Shown here: piece by piece, positions 10,947 to 22,294 of the stretch
Numbering within the stretch: the stretch's first letter is position 1
Layout of the letters: each line of letters starts with the position of its first letter
Origin: Combretum micranthum
Taxonomy: Eukaryota; Streptophyta; Magnoliopsida; Myrtales; Combretaceae
Length of the DNA stretch: 64,000 nt
NCBI GenBank assembly: GCA_024138025.1
Contig: JAMXBD010000717.1
Location: 1-64,000, forward strand
Direction: 5' to 3'
Notes under the pieces: model-generated
Seen by the model: the letters and a program-made list of their open reading frames with translations, nothing else
Database searches by the model: none
What the model was told of the DNA's origin: nothing
Program-made: the position numbers and the translations under genes

Positions 10947-12869
10947 AAAAATTATAATTTAAACATGCTTGCCTAAAACGGACCCGTCTCACATGTTTTC
11001 TGTTGCTCTCCGTTCCTTCTATATATATGAAGTGCAGATTACCGGCAATTGCTTTCAAGGTAAGCAATTTAGTTTAGGGAACGACGGACATGTTACCATA
11101 CGTACAAAGAATGTTGGTGACGATAATTGATTTACCTTCCTCTGGAAGGACTTGAATTTTCATAATATATTTTTAAAATTAGTATTATTGTATTATATAT
11201 TAAATATAAAATTAAATTCTACTTTTGAGATAATTAAAGGTTAATCCGGTAAACCATAGTTTAAGGGGAGTACCAGTTACAATTTTTCTCATATTGAAAA
11301 TGATTAGTTTCGTGTGGAGATTTCTTGTAATTTTTGGGTCTCATAAACAAAATTCTTCTATTATCCTAAATTTTGGGACAACCATCTTAAATGTGATTTC
11401 ATCATTTATTATTTATCTAGTCAAAATATACTTGAAATATTAAATTTCATGCAATCACTGCATCCTACATTTATCAAATCCTTAATACTATCATCTCAAT
11501 TAGTAGGTTACCTTATTAGGGATACAACAATACAACAATTTTAGAATCATTGTCGGAACTTTGAGTGTTTTTTTTTTTTTTCCGATTTTCTTTGCTAAAT
11601 GTCATATTCACTCAGAACTTTTTACTCATCGAATTTACTAACTCAACTCTAATTGACAAGCAAAAATTTGATTGGGTATAAGATTTAGCAACTTCAAAAA
11701 CTTTGATTATGAAATTGGGAAATGTTCCAGTAGTATCCTTGACATTATCACTACTACTATTCCTCCATCATTATTAAACAAAAGATCTGGAAGTTTATAA
11801 GAAACGCCCATGCACCGAGTTTTTCACTCCATTCGATGCAAGAGGAGTCTACACTGTTTTCAATTCGTACTCTTCATCAATAGTTTTTGGGCCGCCAAAT
11901 GTTTCTTGTTCAATCATGTTATTTTAGTCTTATATCACAACTAATGTTGATCCGTAATAGATTAAGAATCTAACACGATGAACAAATAACAATGAAGCTG
12001 CTATAAAACAGGATTCAACGGAGTAAAAAAAAGACAATTTCTTACCAGCATGACGAGTTTAGATGCAAGCGTTCATTGTGAATTTCACATGCTGCAGGAC
12101 GCGTGCATGTGTCATCAAATTAGAGAAAAGATGGTTTCTCTCACTATTTATAATAGCCTTCTTATTTTGAAATATTTTTCTCACTTAAGATTCCCTACAA
12201 CCTATGGCCCAAAAAAAAAAAAAAAAAAAGATCCCCTACAATCTTATTTACACAAACACCAATTAAATAAAAATAATTAAAGAAATGCCATTGATTTTTA
12301 TATGAATACCCATAGATGTCGTAAGTCCTAAATGTGATTTTGCAATGGTACTATATTCATAAATCGCATTTGTTACATGCGATTTCTTTACAAAAAAAAG
12401 AAATCACATTGTTTAGATACAATTTTTCATTGTTATTTAGATTAATTAAAACTATGTGATTTGTATTTAGACAATTTTATCTACAAAGTTGGTAAAGAAG
12501 CCTTACATCCTCTTATTTCCTACCTAACAATAACTAATAACTAATTATGATATCAAAATATTTTTTAACTATTTTCTAGTTTTGTAATTGAAATATTCTA
12601 ACATGAAGGGATTACAACTCGTCACATGTTCTTCTCTTATTAAGAACACCCTAAGGCTAAACGATATTATACCACAAGTAAACATTGATAATAAACTCCA
12701 ATACTCACATAAAAGGGATACATGTTTATAAACATCTCAAAAAAGTAAATCTCCTAATCAATTTAATCATTTTAAACCAAAGCTAACCTTAAATCATAAC
12801 TTTAAAACATAAAGGAGTTCTCATAACTTGGTTTTAACTCATAAAACCAAAAATCTCTTAAAAGATAGA
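10947..12869. other. Intergenic, nothing recognised
   Basis: AT-rich DNA with a 19-base poly(A) run near 12211, possibly a retroposition tail. No gene, RNA or repeat with clear boundaries was found. Confidence 0.55.
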
Positions 12870-14290
12870 AGATTCCATAAGCTTTCAACTCAATCTCGAA
12901 GCTATCCAGATGGTCTAAATATCAACAGGAATATCCAATCCACTATCGTCATCCCCATCATCTATAAATATGTCAAAACCAGATAGATGTAATAAATTGT
13001 ATTTGTAACTGTTCCTGAAAAATGAAAGGAATGAGCCAAAAAATTAGTACGTCAAACCACACACAAATGCATATGCACACGCAACATATATATCAAATGC
13101 AACTTATTCTAATGCAACCAATCATATTATTATCTTTGTTAAGCCAACCAAACAACATAGTTCAGAACTATGAATCCCTAGTCCCAAACTTGGAGTAACT
13201 CAGACTCATAAAAATCAACCAACGTTTGAAAATAGGTAATTATACATATATTGATGTTGGAGAATCATCCACACACCGTAGCTTCTGCCAACATCTAATC
13301 TACCAGAATCATTTCTATGCACGAGTCCACTCAGGACAACATCACACATAGATCATCAAGATGCCTCGTTAGTATCACACTCTGTGTGGTCTTTACTGAC
13401 CAAAACCAAACACAACCAGCGAACATAATTTCTTATTGTCATATAGAATTAAGTCAATTTAGAATTTTGGTCATACATCACGTACAACATACAAGTCTAA
13501 TCCTACAAGCATATACAGTAAACCAAATAAGGTCATACCTTAAGCAAACTCCAAAAACAGGGCTATAATTCACCAAATCTCCTTTTTAGAACACAAACCC
13601 TAATTCATCAAAAACCTGACAATATGAACATACAAATTTCAAAATAAAATTCTCATTACAAAATTTTAATCCAAACTCCATTTAAGACCCTAATCTCAAT
13701 AAAATCATAAATTCACACCTTTCTCCTTGATCAAAATTCAAAACTCCTCCAAAATAACAAATCTCCCCAACAGATCTTTCCAATCTTAGAATCCTCCTTC
13801 AAGCAAATAGACTTAAAGAATCAACAAGAAATTACAAATACATAAATCTATGGATTGAAATTATAGAAACTTACCTAGAATCGATCCTTAATCCTTTAGA
13901 TCACCAAAAAATCATATTCCAACTCAATTAGGGTTCCTCTTCCAAAAGTTCCTTCAAAACCATAAACAATACTCTAAGAAACTAATATATCTGTAAAATC
14001 CAATAGAAGAAAATAAGGATCCGATTCCTGATCTGGACTATCGAATCCTTTTTAACACCAAATCCAGATCTCCAAGATAATCAGGGTTTTCTCTAATCTC
14101 CTTCAAAAACAACAAACAAATTCTAACGAAACTTTAGATTTGTAGATCTTAAAATAAAATATAATTAGAAATTATGAGTACAAAAGCAATACCAAAGAAT
14201 AAATGATAGTAAAAATAAAGGTAAATAATCAAGGGAGCAATTATATTCTCACTTCTTAATTTCGGATGTGTTCATAACTCTATACTTAGG
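12870..14290 (-). repeat. Possible decayed LTR-like sequence D (minus orientation)
   Basis: The order of landmarks weakly parallels 6985-7600: a short ATC-rich patch at 12950-12965, 'aatgagccaaaa' near 13030, tandem 'atgcaa' words, and an 'actcagactcat' block near 13200. On the minus strand the region 13560-13990 is typical leader-like DNA with repeated AACCCTAA and AATCCTT words. No ends or target duplication were found. The plus-strand frame 13317-13568 is not a recognisable protein. Confidence 0.25.
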
Positions 14291-14299
14291 GTTTGAATT

Positions 14300-15721
14300 G
14301 GGTAAATTACACAGAAAGATATCAACATATTGGGGTAAGTTCAATTCAGGTATCAACGTTTGGAGTGGTTAAAAAGAGCTATCAACATTTGGTAATGTGA
14401 TTCAAATAAGGTATTACTAATGGACCGTCAATGACATCGTTAACAGCATCCCATCCTGTGACACATGTCAAAATCATATTTTTATATGTTATTGAAATTA
14501 AGAAGATCCGAATTCCAACCCATTTAGAGGAGAAAAAAAAAAGGTAGGAAATACTAAAAGACCCATGAACATCATGCACGTTTTCTCTTATGCGTCGAAG
14601 ATCGGATGTGCGCATGGACTCACGTGCATCATCTTCTTCATCAAGCCACGATTGCCATCAATGAAGAGCACAAGCTCTTCTTCACTAAACAACTTCATTT
14701 TCCTTTTGCCCCTTTGATTTCCAACCTTTAAGGTGTTAAATAATCAAATTATTCTTGAATTTAAGAGATTTAAAGATAGAGTTAAGATCAAATTTAAAAT
14801 TAAAATTTGAATTTTTAACAATTCCTCTTCTTGAGTGCATTCAAGATTAAAATTTTCTTGGCCTCTTCTTCTTCCAGTATGATGTTCTTCAACCTTTTTT
14901 TCTCTCCCATCTTCTTACCACCTCTCTCTCTCTCTCTCTCTCTCTCTAAACCTAGCTATCAAACCCACTTCAACAACACTTTAAGAGAACAACCCATCAC
15001 CACCACCTTCAAACACCCACCACCACAACACTTAGATCTTGACCTTTCTTTCTCTATCTCTCTTCTCGTTTTCTCTCTGCACCGCCCCTTACTCTCTCTC
15101 TTGACCTAGGTATCAAGCCCACTTCAACAACATGTTAAGTGAAAACCCATCACCATCATAATACTTAAATTTTGAGCTTTCTACCTCCTGCCTCTTCTCT
15201 TTCTCTCGTTTTCTTTGTCTACTGCCCTCTCATACTCTTTCTCTAAACATAGCTATTAAACCCACTTCAACAACACATTAAGCAAGCAACCCATCACCAC
15301 CATCTTCAACCCATCAACACATTAAGCAAACAACTTCCTTCACCACACACAAAAACACCATACATCGCGGCCTCATCCCCAACCACACAAGAAAGCCCAC
15401 CAGCCACTCCTAAAATAACCCAAATCATAGTGTGAAATGTCATGTGGTCATTCAAAGCAGACAAGAAGGTAGCTTTTTTTTTTTCTTTTCCCCCCTCTAA
15501 ATGGGTTAGAATTGGATCTTTAGATTTAAAAAAACTACACAAATTATTTTTTATTTTGACACATATCGCTGACAATGCCATTAATTGCGTCATTGATGGT
15601 TCATTAGTGACATTATTTGAATCACATTACCAAACATTGATACTTCTTTTTAGCCACTCAAAACGTTGATACCTCAAATGAAATCACCACTAAATGTTGA
15701 TATCCTTCTATGTAATTTACC
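14300..15721. mobile_element. Non-autonomous element with ~240-bp terminal inverted repeats
   Basis: 14300-14535 and 15475-15721 are inverted copies with clear base-for-base similarity. Both begin GGTAAATTACA and continue through ATATCAAC, TATCAACGTTT and TTTGGTAATGTGATTC. The outermost ten bases are identical (14301-14310 and 15712-15721). TTTGAATT occurs just outside both ends (14292-14299 and 15725-15732), which may be a target duplication with a few extra bases. Long inverted repeats around tandem repeats suit a Mutator-like or Foldback-type element. There is no transposase. The small frames inside (14382-14615, 14831-15109, 15306-15593, 15442-15669) are by-products of the repeats. Confidence 0.65.
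14920..15345. repeat. Three ~150-bp tandem repeats with (TC)n, inside the TIR element
   Basis: The word CCCACTTCAACAACA starts at 14964, 15118 and 15261, spacings of 154 and 143 bases. Each copy runs from a CT-rich tract through TAGCTATCAAACCCACTTC to AACCCATCACCA. A 27-base (TC)n run begins near 14923. The repeats fill the centre of the element at 14300-15721. Confidence 0.75.
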
Positions 15722-15799
15722 TAATTTGAATTTGTTAAAAGTCATACCCAATCCACTTGCCCCAAATTATAGTCTTCAATCAATGGGTGTATACCATGC

Positions 15800-16027
15800 A
15801 TGGTTGTCAAAATTGTAAGTCAAATATACGATTCTACGAGTTTATGATTTTATATGTTTTTTCATAATTAAAATAGATGAAAAATTATTAAGGTACAACT
15901 TTAGGTAGAATTATGAATTTAGATATACAATTCTACATGTTTACGATTTTACCAATTTTGCATGGCTCTGTACGATTCTACATTCTGCAGCTTGAGTGAA
16001 TATTAAATCACGATTTTGATAACCATA
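15800..16027. mobile_element. MITE with TGGTTGTCAAAAT ends
   Basis: The left end TGGTTGTCAAAATTG (15801-15815) is mirrored by ..CGATTTTGATAACCA, ending at 16025. TACGATTCTAC-like words recur inside. A similar right end (ATTTTGACAACTATG) occurs at about 62150-62164. No clean target duplication was found and there is no coding capacity. Confidence 0.5.
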
Positions 16028-16689
16028 ATACCCATGTCATTAAATATAATATAAGTGAAAATTTAAATTGGTTGACATTTAGCATGATCGAATCGATTTA
16101 AATCTTCCATTCTAGTGATTGAACATCTAGCAATTTAGGTTATAAATACTTATATTAGGTTTTTTAGTTTGCATCAAATATCCATGCATTCAAAATTCTA
16201 TTATAAATTTTGACAAGCAAAACTTCAATTAAGTATAACATTCAGTAATTTAAAACTTCAAATATAAAATTAAAAACAAAAACACACATAAACATACAGT
16301 CATAAAATTCAAATAGTGGTTCTGATATTATCCAATGAACAAGATAAATACAAAAATACCTTTCCATTTTAAGTCATTTATATATAAACATATTTTACTT
16401 GAGTACATCATCTTTCATATATAAAATAAAATAAAATAAAAATCACTTTGTCATTTGATTAAGATTTTCTGAATATATTATTCAAAAAATTCAAATAGAG
16501 TAGACTACCCCTTTTACTGGCATAATCAACATTTTTCCTTCTTATTTGTGCGAAATTAGAAGGTCTTATGGTCCTTCAAAGGCCAATCCATGTAAACAAT
16601 AGTATTGGAGTAAAAAGGATTTAACTAGTGGTGACTCTTCCATCACCCACTACGCCATAAACTACTACTTCTTTTTTTTTTAAGGGGAT
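16028..16689. other. AT-rich intergenic DNA, nothing recognised
   Basis: No coding similarity or bounded repeat was seen. A poly(T) run near 16671-16681 precedes the plastid-derived fragment. Confidence 0.55.
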
Positions 16690-16915
16690 TCTCTTTTTAC
16701 AAATGGTACTTCAAACTTAGAATGAGCATGAAGAAATTAACGATACTTCTTTATCTTGTGAGTTTTTTGTCGAATTGATCGCTCAAGACCTTTGATCTCT
16801 ACCCGAATCTAATGAAAAAAATGGGATCACTTCTTATGGACTCGTTGAGAATGATTCGGATCTAGCTCATGACCTATTAGAAGTAGAAGGTGCTCCAATG
16901 GGATCCTTGTGGTGG
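16690..16915 (+). pseudogene. ycf2: Plastid ycf2 fragment in the nucleus (NUPT)
   Basis: Read from about 16732, the frame gives EINDTSLSCEFFVELIAQDL, a stop, then [20 protein letters not shown] and [17 protein letters not shown]. This matches the central part of the plastid Ycf2 protein, a very large plastid-encoded protein linked to an AAA-ATPase import motor in the envelope. The stop inside the frame, the short length (about 200 of roughly 6,800 bases) and the surrounding nuclear transposons show that it is plastid DNA moved to the nucleus, not a working gene. The match rests on family knowledge, not on a search. Confidence 0.75.
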
Positions 16916-17030
16916 GGGGTTGAGTAAGGTGGCGCGGCCTTTTAAGTATACCTTGTGCACAAGGGATTGAATACACATTTATCCTAGCTTAAGTTCTACA
17001 TTCATGTGTAACTTATGATGTTTTTATTGA

Positions 17031-17364
17031 TAAAATTGAACAAAAAGGATAAATTACATATGCATGGAATTGCACCAATTACGAGGGAAAAAATTAGAGT
17101 TTTAGTTTTAAATGACATGTATTGTGTCTATACGTTTCTACCTAATATGTTATTCTTATAAGTGTGTATTGTACTAAAGGTAAACTACAATGGAAGATAA
17201 AATTGAACAAAAAGGATAAATTACATACACATGGATCAATTGCACCAATTATGAGGGAAACAATTAGAGTTTTAGTTTTAAATGACATGTATTGTGTCTA
17301 TATGTTTCTACCTAGTATGTTATTATTATAGTGTATATTTGTACTTAAGGTAAACTACAATGAA
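17031..17364. repeat. Tandem duplication, 2 x 167 bp
   Basis: 17031-17197 and 17198-17364 are direct copies, with about 90 percent identity by eye. Shared landmarks include TAAAATTGAACAAAAAGG, TTGCACCAATTA, GACATGTATTGTGTCTATA and AGGTAAACTACAATG. The end of the second copy runs into the foldback MITE at 17349. No coding function is seen. Confidence 0.85.
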
Positions 17365-17645
17365 AATCTCAACGTTTGGGGATAAGTTCATTTCAGATCC
17401 CAACATTTCAAGTGATTCAAAAAAGTCCCACCATTTCTAGAAGTGAGTCAATTAAGATCTCCATTAACACGTGCAATAGGAGAACAGTCCTCTGAGTTTT
17501 AATTAAATATTTTTCCAGACACATGTCAATAGAAACCTCAATCGACTCACTTCTTTAAATGTTAGAACCTTTTTAAACTACTTGAAATGTTGAAACCTTA
17601 AATGAACTTATCCCTAAAAGTTGAGACCTTCCAATGTAATTTATC
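17349..17645. mobile_element. Foldback MITE related to the 14300 element
   Basis: Two inverted arms of about 110 bases begin GGTAAACTACAATG and, complemented, GATAAATTACATTGG. Both continue into CTCAAC, GGGATAAGTTCATTT and CAACATTTCAAGT. The terminal sequence resembles that of 14300-15721, so the two belong to one family of different sizes. No target duplication was seen. Confidence 0.65.
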
Positions 17646-17795
17646 TTTATAGTTATGAGGTTGTACAAAATAAATAAATATATATATACAAACAATCTAT
17701 TACAAGTGTTAGAAAAAACCCTAAATAGGTAAATATATTTTCCAATTCATTTGTTTCTATTCCACAAGGATTCCATTTCATTCTCTATTTATTAT

Positions 17796-17816
17796 ATATA
17801 TATATATATATTATTA
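17796..17816. repeat. (TA)n microsatellite
   Basis: A run of about ten TA units in AT-rich DNA. Confidence 0.85.
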
Positions 17817-17849
17817 ATGTAGTTTAGGTTACATTTCTTTTAGATATAT

Positions 17850-18129
17850 GGTTAATGTCATAAATAGTACATGAATTTTGATAAAATATGTAATTAGTAT
17901 ATAAAAATTTAGAAAAAAAATAGATAAATTTAATACCTAAAAGGACTTTTGATGCACGCCAATAGTAACTCCATCAAATTCTTTTAGGTACTAAATTGAT
18001 CGATGTCAAAGTTTTTCAAGTATTCAATTGATTAATTTTAGAGTTTAGCTATTAAATTGATAAATTTTAAAGTTCAAAAACCTAATTACATATTTTATCA
18101 AAATTCAATTATTATCTATAACATTATCC
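17850..18129. mobile_element. Foldback MITE, copy 2
   Basis: The left arm begins GGTTAATGTCATAAATAGTA. The complemented right arm begins GGATAATGTTATAGATAATA, and both reach TTTTGATAAAATATGTAATTAG-like sequence. TAGATATAT precedes the left end (17841-17849) and TAGAGATATAT follows the right end, a probable imperfect target duplication. It is the same family as 10711-10946. Confidence 0.65.
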
Positions 18130-18229
18130 TAGAGATATATAGTTAATTGATATTTATAATTTCTTATAAAACTGCTATTTCTATTAACTAAATGCAATAA
18201 CAACTATTCATAGGAAATTTGACAGAATA

Positions 18230-18590
18230 TGCTTCTTTTTCATATTGGTAGAGGGCTCGTCAACTGTGTTTTGAAGGAAGGGGGTTAGCACATTCGGAGA
18301 GGTGAGAAGTTATATTGGGAGCCCATTACAAAGAACCCCTCATTTCATTTTCATATAGATTTCACCGTAATCGATTTTGGATGAGACCGTTCCATCGTCG
18401 AGTTTTCTCCAATCCACATGTCAGTTCAGAAAAGAGAGATTATCAACATCACTTACTCATTTTGGATTCAATTCATCACCATTTCGTCTAGGAGTGGACG
18501 CGAAGTACGTAGGAAGAGCATTACCATTTTGGGATTCCATTGTCCATTGCTCCGAAAGTTATGTCATAATTTTTTTTGGATAATTATGAT
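18230..18590 (+). other. Higher-complexity segment of unknown origin
   Basis: This stretch is less AT-biased than its surroundings. An open frame at 18377-18583 (68 codons, starting MDETVPSSSFLQ) and an overlapping frame at 18418-18645 are present. I do not recognise either protein. It could be a gene fragment, organellar DNA or chance. No splice sites or promoter are evident. Confidence 0.25.
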
Positions 18591-18797
18591 ATTGATATAT
18601 GAACTTTATTTATTCTCACAATCTGAATCTAAAAATATTAATTAAATATCTTAATTTTTTTATTTTTATAATTATAACATAATTTACCAAATTTTTAAAT
18701 TAGCTATCAAAACTTAACATGTTTTTGCAATTAACTACCGTATTAATATATTATAAAATTAATGTTTTTAAACTATAAGTAGCAATTGTACAAATAT

Positions 18798-19020
18798 GCA
18801 TTTTTTTTTTTTTTGCCAAAAGATGAGTTTTATTCATTAGAAAGAAATTATATTGATTACAATCATTCACTCTTTTTTTTTTTCGAAACATTGATTACAA
18901 TCATTAATATAAGAAAAACAAACATACGAAGGGTTTGGGGGCACATTACTCAACCGTATAAACAAACACATTTTTTGTGCAGTCAAATTGTCTCACATCA
19001 GGGAGAGAGATTCTCCTAAG
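18798..19020 (-). mobile_element. 3' end of a poly(A) retroposon (LINE-like or processed transcript)
   Basis: On the minus strand the segment ends in AATAAAACTCATCTTTTGGC followed by a long A run (18798-18816 as T). This looks like a polyadenylation signal and tail. A TTGATTACAATCATT-like word occurs twice (18854-18870 and 18890-18906). No reverse transcriptase was found upstream on that strand. Confidence 0.35.
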
Positions 19021-19380
19021 AAAATAAAACTCAAACAATTGGCAGTATACTAAATCCCATGAAAGGATGACCAAATCGCATATAAGAATGAAAACAAAGT
19101 AAAAGACATAAACAATAAATACCTTTAAAAAATCCACTTATTATAAAAGCTACTAAGAACAATAGTTGCTTGATCTCAATGCTTTTCAAATAGCCCAAGT
19201 TATCCATGATGATGGAAATAAAAAATACAAGTCGACCTAATGTTAGAGGTAGTAAATTTATGGCTTTTCAGATCTATTTTGATGGATCTATATAATTAAT
19301 GAAGTAAACAGTGAAAACAGATCTAGAAGAGAGGGAGGCCACATGACCACCCTCTTTATATTAGGGTTTGTAAAAAAAAA

Positions 19381-19422
19381 AACCGGGGAGGGAAGGCGCG
19401 GGCGGGTGTGAGGGTGGGTTGG
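19381..19422 (+). other. G-run cluster (possible G-quadruplex)
   Basis: At least five runs of three or more G separated by 1-7 bases occur in one 42-base stretch, unusual in this AT-rich window. Only the spacing of the runs supports the call. Confidence 0.4.
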
Positions 19423-19547
19423 TGTTACAAATATGCACAGTTGAAATACCAAATATGATATTTACCATTTGTTTTATGGTTTAAAATGATAACCATTGAG
19501 CACAAACCCATTTGCAATTTAGTGAAGGAGCTTCATTTTGTTGGTTA

Positions 19548-19975
19548 GGACTAAGACTGTAAATGAGCCAAGTTGAGTCGGCACAATACCAACCTCAAAC
19601 TCGATTCAAATGAAAAACTAAAAGCTCGAACTTTAACTTTAACTCTAACTCAATCAAGCTTTGATTTTTAAGCTCGAACTTGACTCGATTTAATGCTCAA
19701 TAAACTCGAACTTGGCTCAATTAAGCTGGATTATTCTTTTAAATATTGATTTAACTATAAAATATATTTAATACTCGATAAATGAAAACTTTACTTGACT
19801 CTATTTAATGCTCAATTAAGCTCGCAAGCTCACTGAGTCAAGTATTTTAAAGCTTAAACTTGAACTCAGTGGCTACTTGAGTAACTTGAACTCGAGCTTG
19901 ACTTGATTATAAGCAAGTCAAATTTGAGCTTTTGCCCAATCGACCTCAAGTAACTCGACTCACTTAGAGCCATAG
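19548..19975. mobile_element. hAT-like non-autonomous element (AAGCTCGAACTTGACTCG words)
   Basis: The left edge, CTGTAAATGAGCCAAGTTGAG, roughly mirrors the complement of the right edge, CTCTAAGTGAGTCGAGTT. The interior repeats AGCTCGAACTTGACTCGATT. This is the layout of degenerate hAT MITEs in plants. Ends are imperfect and no 8-bp duplication was confirmed. A related word set fills 48560-49220. Confidence 0.4.
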
Positions 19976-21678
19976 TTGAGACAAACAAGAACAAAACGTT
20001 TTCTCATTTGACAATGTTTTCAATTTGAATGTTATATGTGCTTTTGTTGTGGATTATGTAATGAGTTAATAGATTTTACTTACTGTTGACTTGTTATTTT
20101 GTATCATGTCGTATTAATTAATATTTTGCTTATTCTTATTCATTGCTCATATGATATTATGATTGCAATATTGTGTGCATTAGGATTTTAGATTTTTGAA
20201 TATACTTGAAAGGAATTTGAGAATTTAAATGAATAGGATTTTGTGATCTCAACTTAAACTCTAGAATATATACTATTCATGCAATTAAAGTTGTGGTTTG
20301 AGGTACAAAAACATGCTTAAATTCCAACTTATTACAATAGCTATAATTTGTGAGAGGAACTAGTTAATTCACCTAATAATTATAAATAGATTACCTAAAA
20401 GAGATATCTATCTTATACTTAAAAAACTTAGTATCCCATAGGCACACAGGTTCTTGTGAATTTAGCTACATACACTCAAAATTGACCCATATTTAGTGCT
20501 AACTGTAATGTTAGTTTGGTTAATTAAAATTAAAAAAAAAAAGAAAGAAAAATGAATTGCGTATATTATATTTGGAACATTATAGTCTAGTATTTAGTTA
20601 GAGTTTCCTTGAGAGTGAGAGGAAAAAAAAACTTTAGTTTGTCACCTTATTCTATTACACAACAGGAACGCTTACTAAAGATAAGCACATGATTGAAAGT
20701 TTGGAGGAGGGAGGTGCCATCATCATCAACATCATCAAAATCATACTTATGGCTCTTTCCTATCTTAAAATTAATGAAAGAATAATGAATCAATTGAGAC
20801 TACTATTCTTATAACTCAATTTTAGTTATAAATTTTCACTAAAAAATACACAAGTAGTTAACAAGGGAAAATCATTATAGAATCGTCATAAGTAAGAGTG
20901 AGAGGGTACTCTTATCGTATAGGGTATCCACCCTCATCGTATTCGACCAAGTAAGATCCCGATGGTATCAAAAGTCACAAGATAAATTACAAGAATAGAT
21001 TTTCTAGAACCTGCTCTCACAAGTTAAAGTAATATATATGCTATGGAACCTAAACTCTAACATATAAAGAGTACAGGTTTCAAGTATCTTGTACCTACCT
21101 CATTAAAAATTATAAAATAATATTAATATGTAAGATCTTAATAATAATACTCCATTTTATTTTGCAATAACTTTTATTCAAGATTATTATTTGCAAACTA
21201 CCTTCTAAAATTTTTATTATAAAATAACTTTTGTAGAAGTATTCTTTATCTTATGAGGCTAATTAATATAGAAGTGGCTTTAAAGTTTTTAATTATTGAA
21301 TTTACGACAAGTTATATAATTTCGTTTAATATCACATAAATAGGTTCTGCAAGTATTTGTTAGAAGTTTCAACACTCAAACATAAGCAACTTCTGCACAT
21401 TACATAACTTGTGATATTAACAAATTACATTTTAAGTTTCTTTCATATGTTGTTTATTGCAAATATAAGAAAATAAAATGATTTTACATATTACAATAGA
21501 CCATATATAATAATATAAACTTGAAATTAAAGAAATAAAGAAAAAATATGCATATTTCATTAAAAAAAATTAATGGTTTCCTATGGTACGTAGATTTTAC
21601 AGGGTACGAGGTAGGTATAAAGTACTACGAAGTAGGTTCCAAGTACAAAATTTAGTACCATGTACCTTATAGGATGGA
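19976..21678. other. AT-rich intergenic DNA, nothing recognised
   Basis: No coding similarity was seen. Repeated GTAC/TACC words occur at 21585-21670, just before the retrotransposon insertion site. Confidence 0.55.
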
Positions 21679-21683
21679 GTATG

Positions 21684-22264
21684 TGTTACAACCGAACTAA
21701 GAGACTACATTCAACAACAACCAACATCAGCGAAACAGCTCAAATCTACACTGAGCCAACAAAGACAGCACAGATCTGAACAAGAACAGCTCAGATCTAC
21801 AACAATACAGCAAGGATTTACAGCTGGACAGACAAGATCAAGGGAAAAACCCAAGTGGCTTAAAGATTACACAAAATAGATACATGTATTCGAAAAAAAT
21901 AAAACATAGATTTGTAACAGCTAAATCTTTTGTAACAGCTGTCATAGATCAAAGTAGTACTATCTACTGTACATGTATAAATACAAACAGTGAAATGGAA
22001 TAGGGAATATCCCAATTGCAAGAAAAACCTTGTGAGGAGTTGGTGGCTTCCTCGAATAGCCACAGTATCCATTCTAGTATACCTGCAAAATAATTAGGGT
22101 AAGAACAAACAAGAACAGAGGAAATAAACGAGAGAACTGAGAAGAAAACAAAAGATTAGGGTTAGTCTTACTGTTTGACGATAAGAGAGAGAGTAAAGTA
22201 GTTAAATACTCCGGGTCGAAAATAAGTAGTATCCAGATTTGGTTGTAGAATTTGGGTTGTAATA
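21684..22264 (+). repeat. 5' LTR
   Basis: 581 bp, beginning TGTTACAAC and ending GTTGTAATA. The usual terminal CA is replaced by TA in both LTRs. A TATA box (TATAAATA, 21976-21983) marks the probable promoter. The U3 part carries repeated CAGCTCAGATCT-like words. It differs from the 3' LTR by roughly a dozen substitutions and several small indels, counted by eye. Confidence 0.93.
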
Positions 22265-22266
22265 TT

Positions 22267-22284
22267 TGGTGCTCCCGTTCGAAC
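22267..22284 (+). promoter_or_regulatory. Putative primer-binding site
   Basis: TGGTGCTCCCGTTCGAAC lies two bases after the LTR. Its complement ends in CCA, as a tRNA 3' end must. It is not the initiator-Met site (TGGTATCAGAGC) common in plant LTR elements. I cannot assign the tRNA. Confidence 0.5.
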
Positions 22285-22294
22285 TTTTCTATTC

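Noticed and set aside
14831..15109. Ser/Pro-rich 92-codon frame that could look like a secreted peptide
   Set aside because: It is made of the TC run and the 150-bp tandem repeats inside a TIR element. The second and third repeats do not keep the frame.
21860..22072. Minus-strand frame repeated at 26851-27054
   Set aside because: Both are antisense frames inside the two LTRs.
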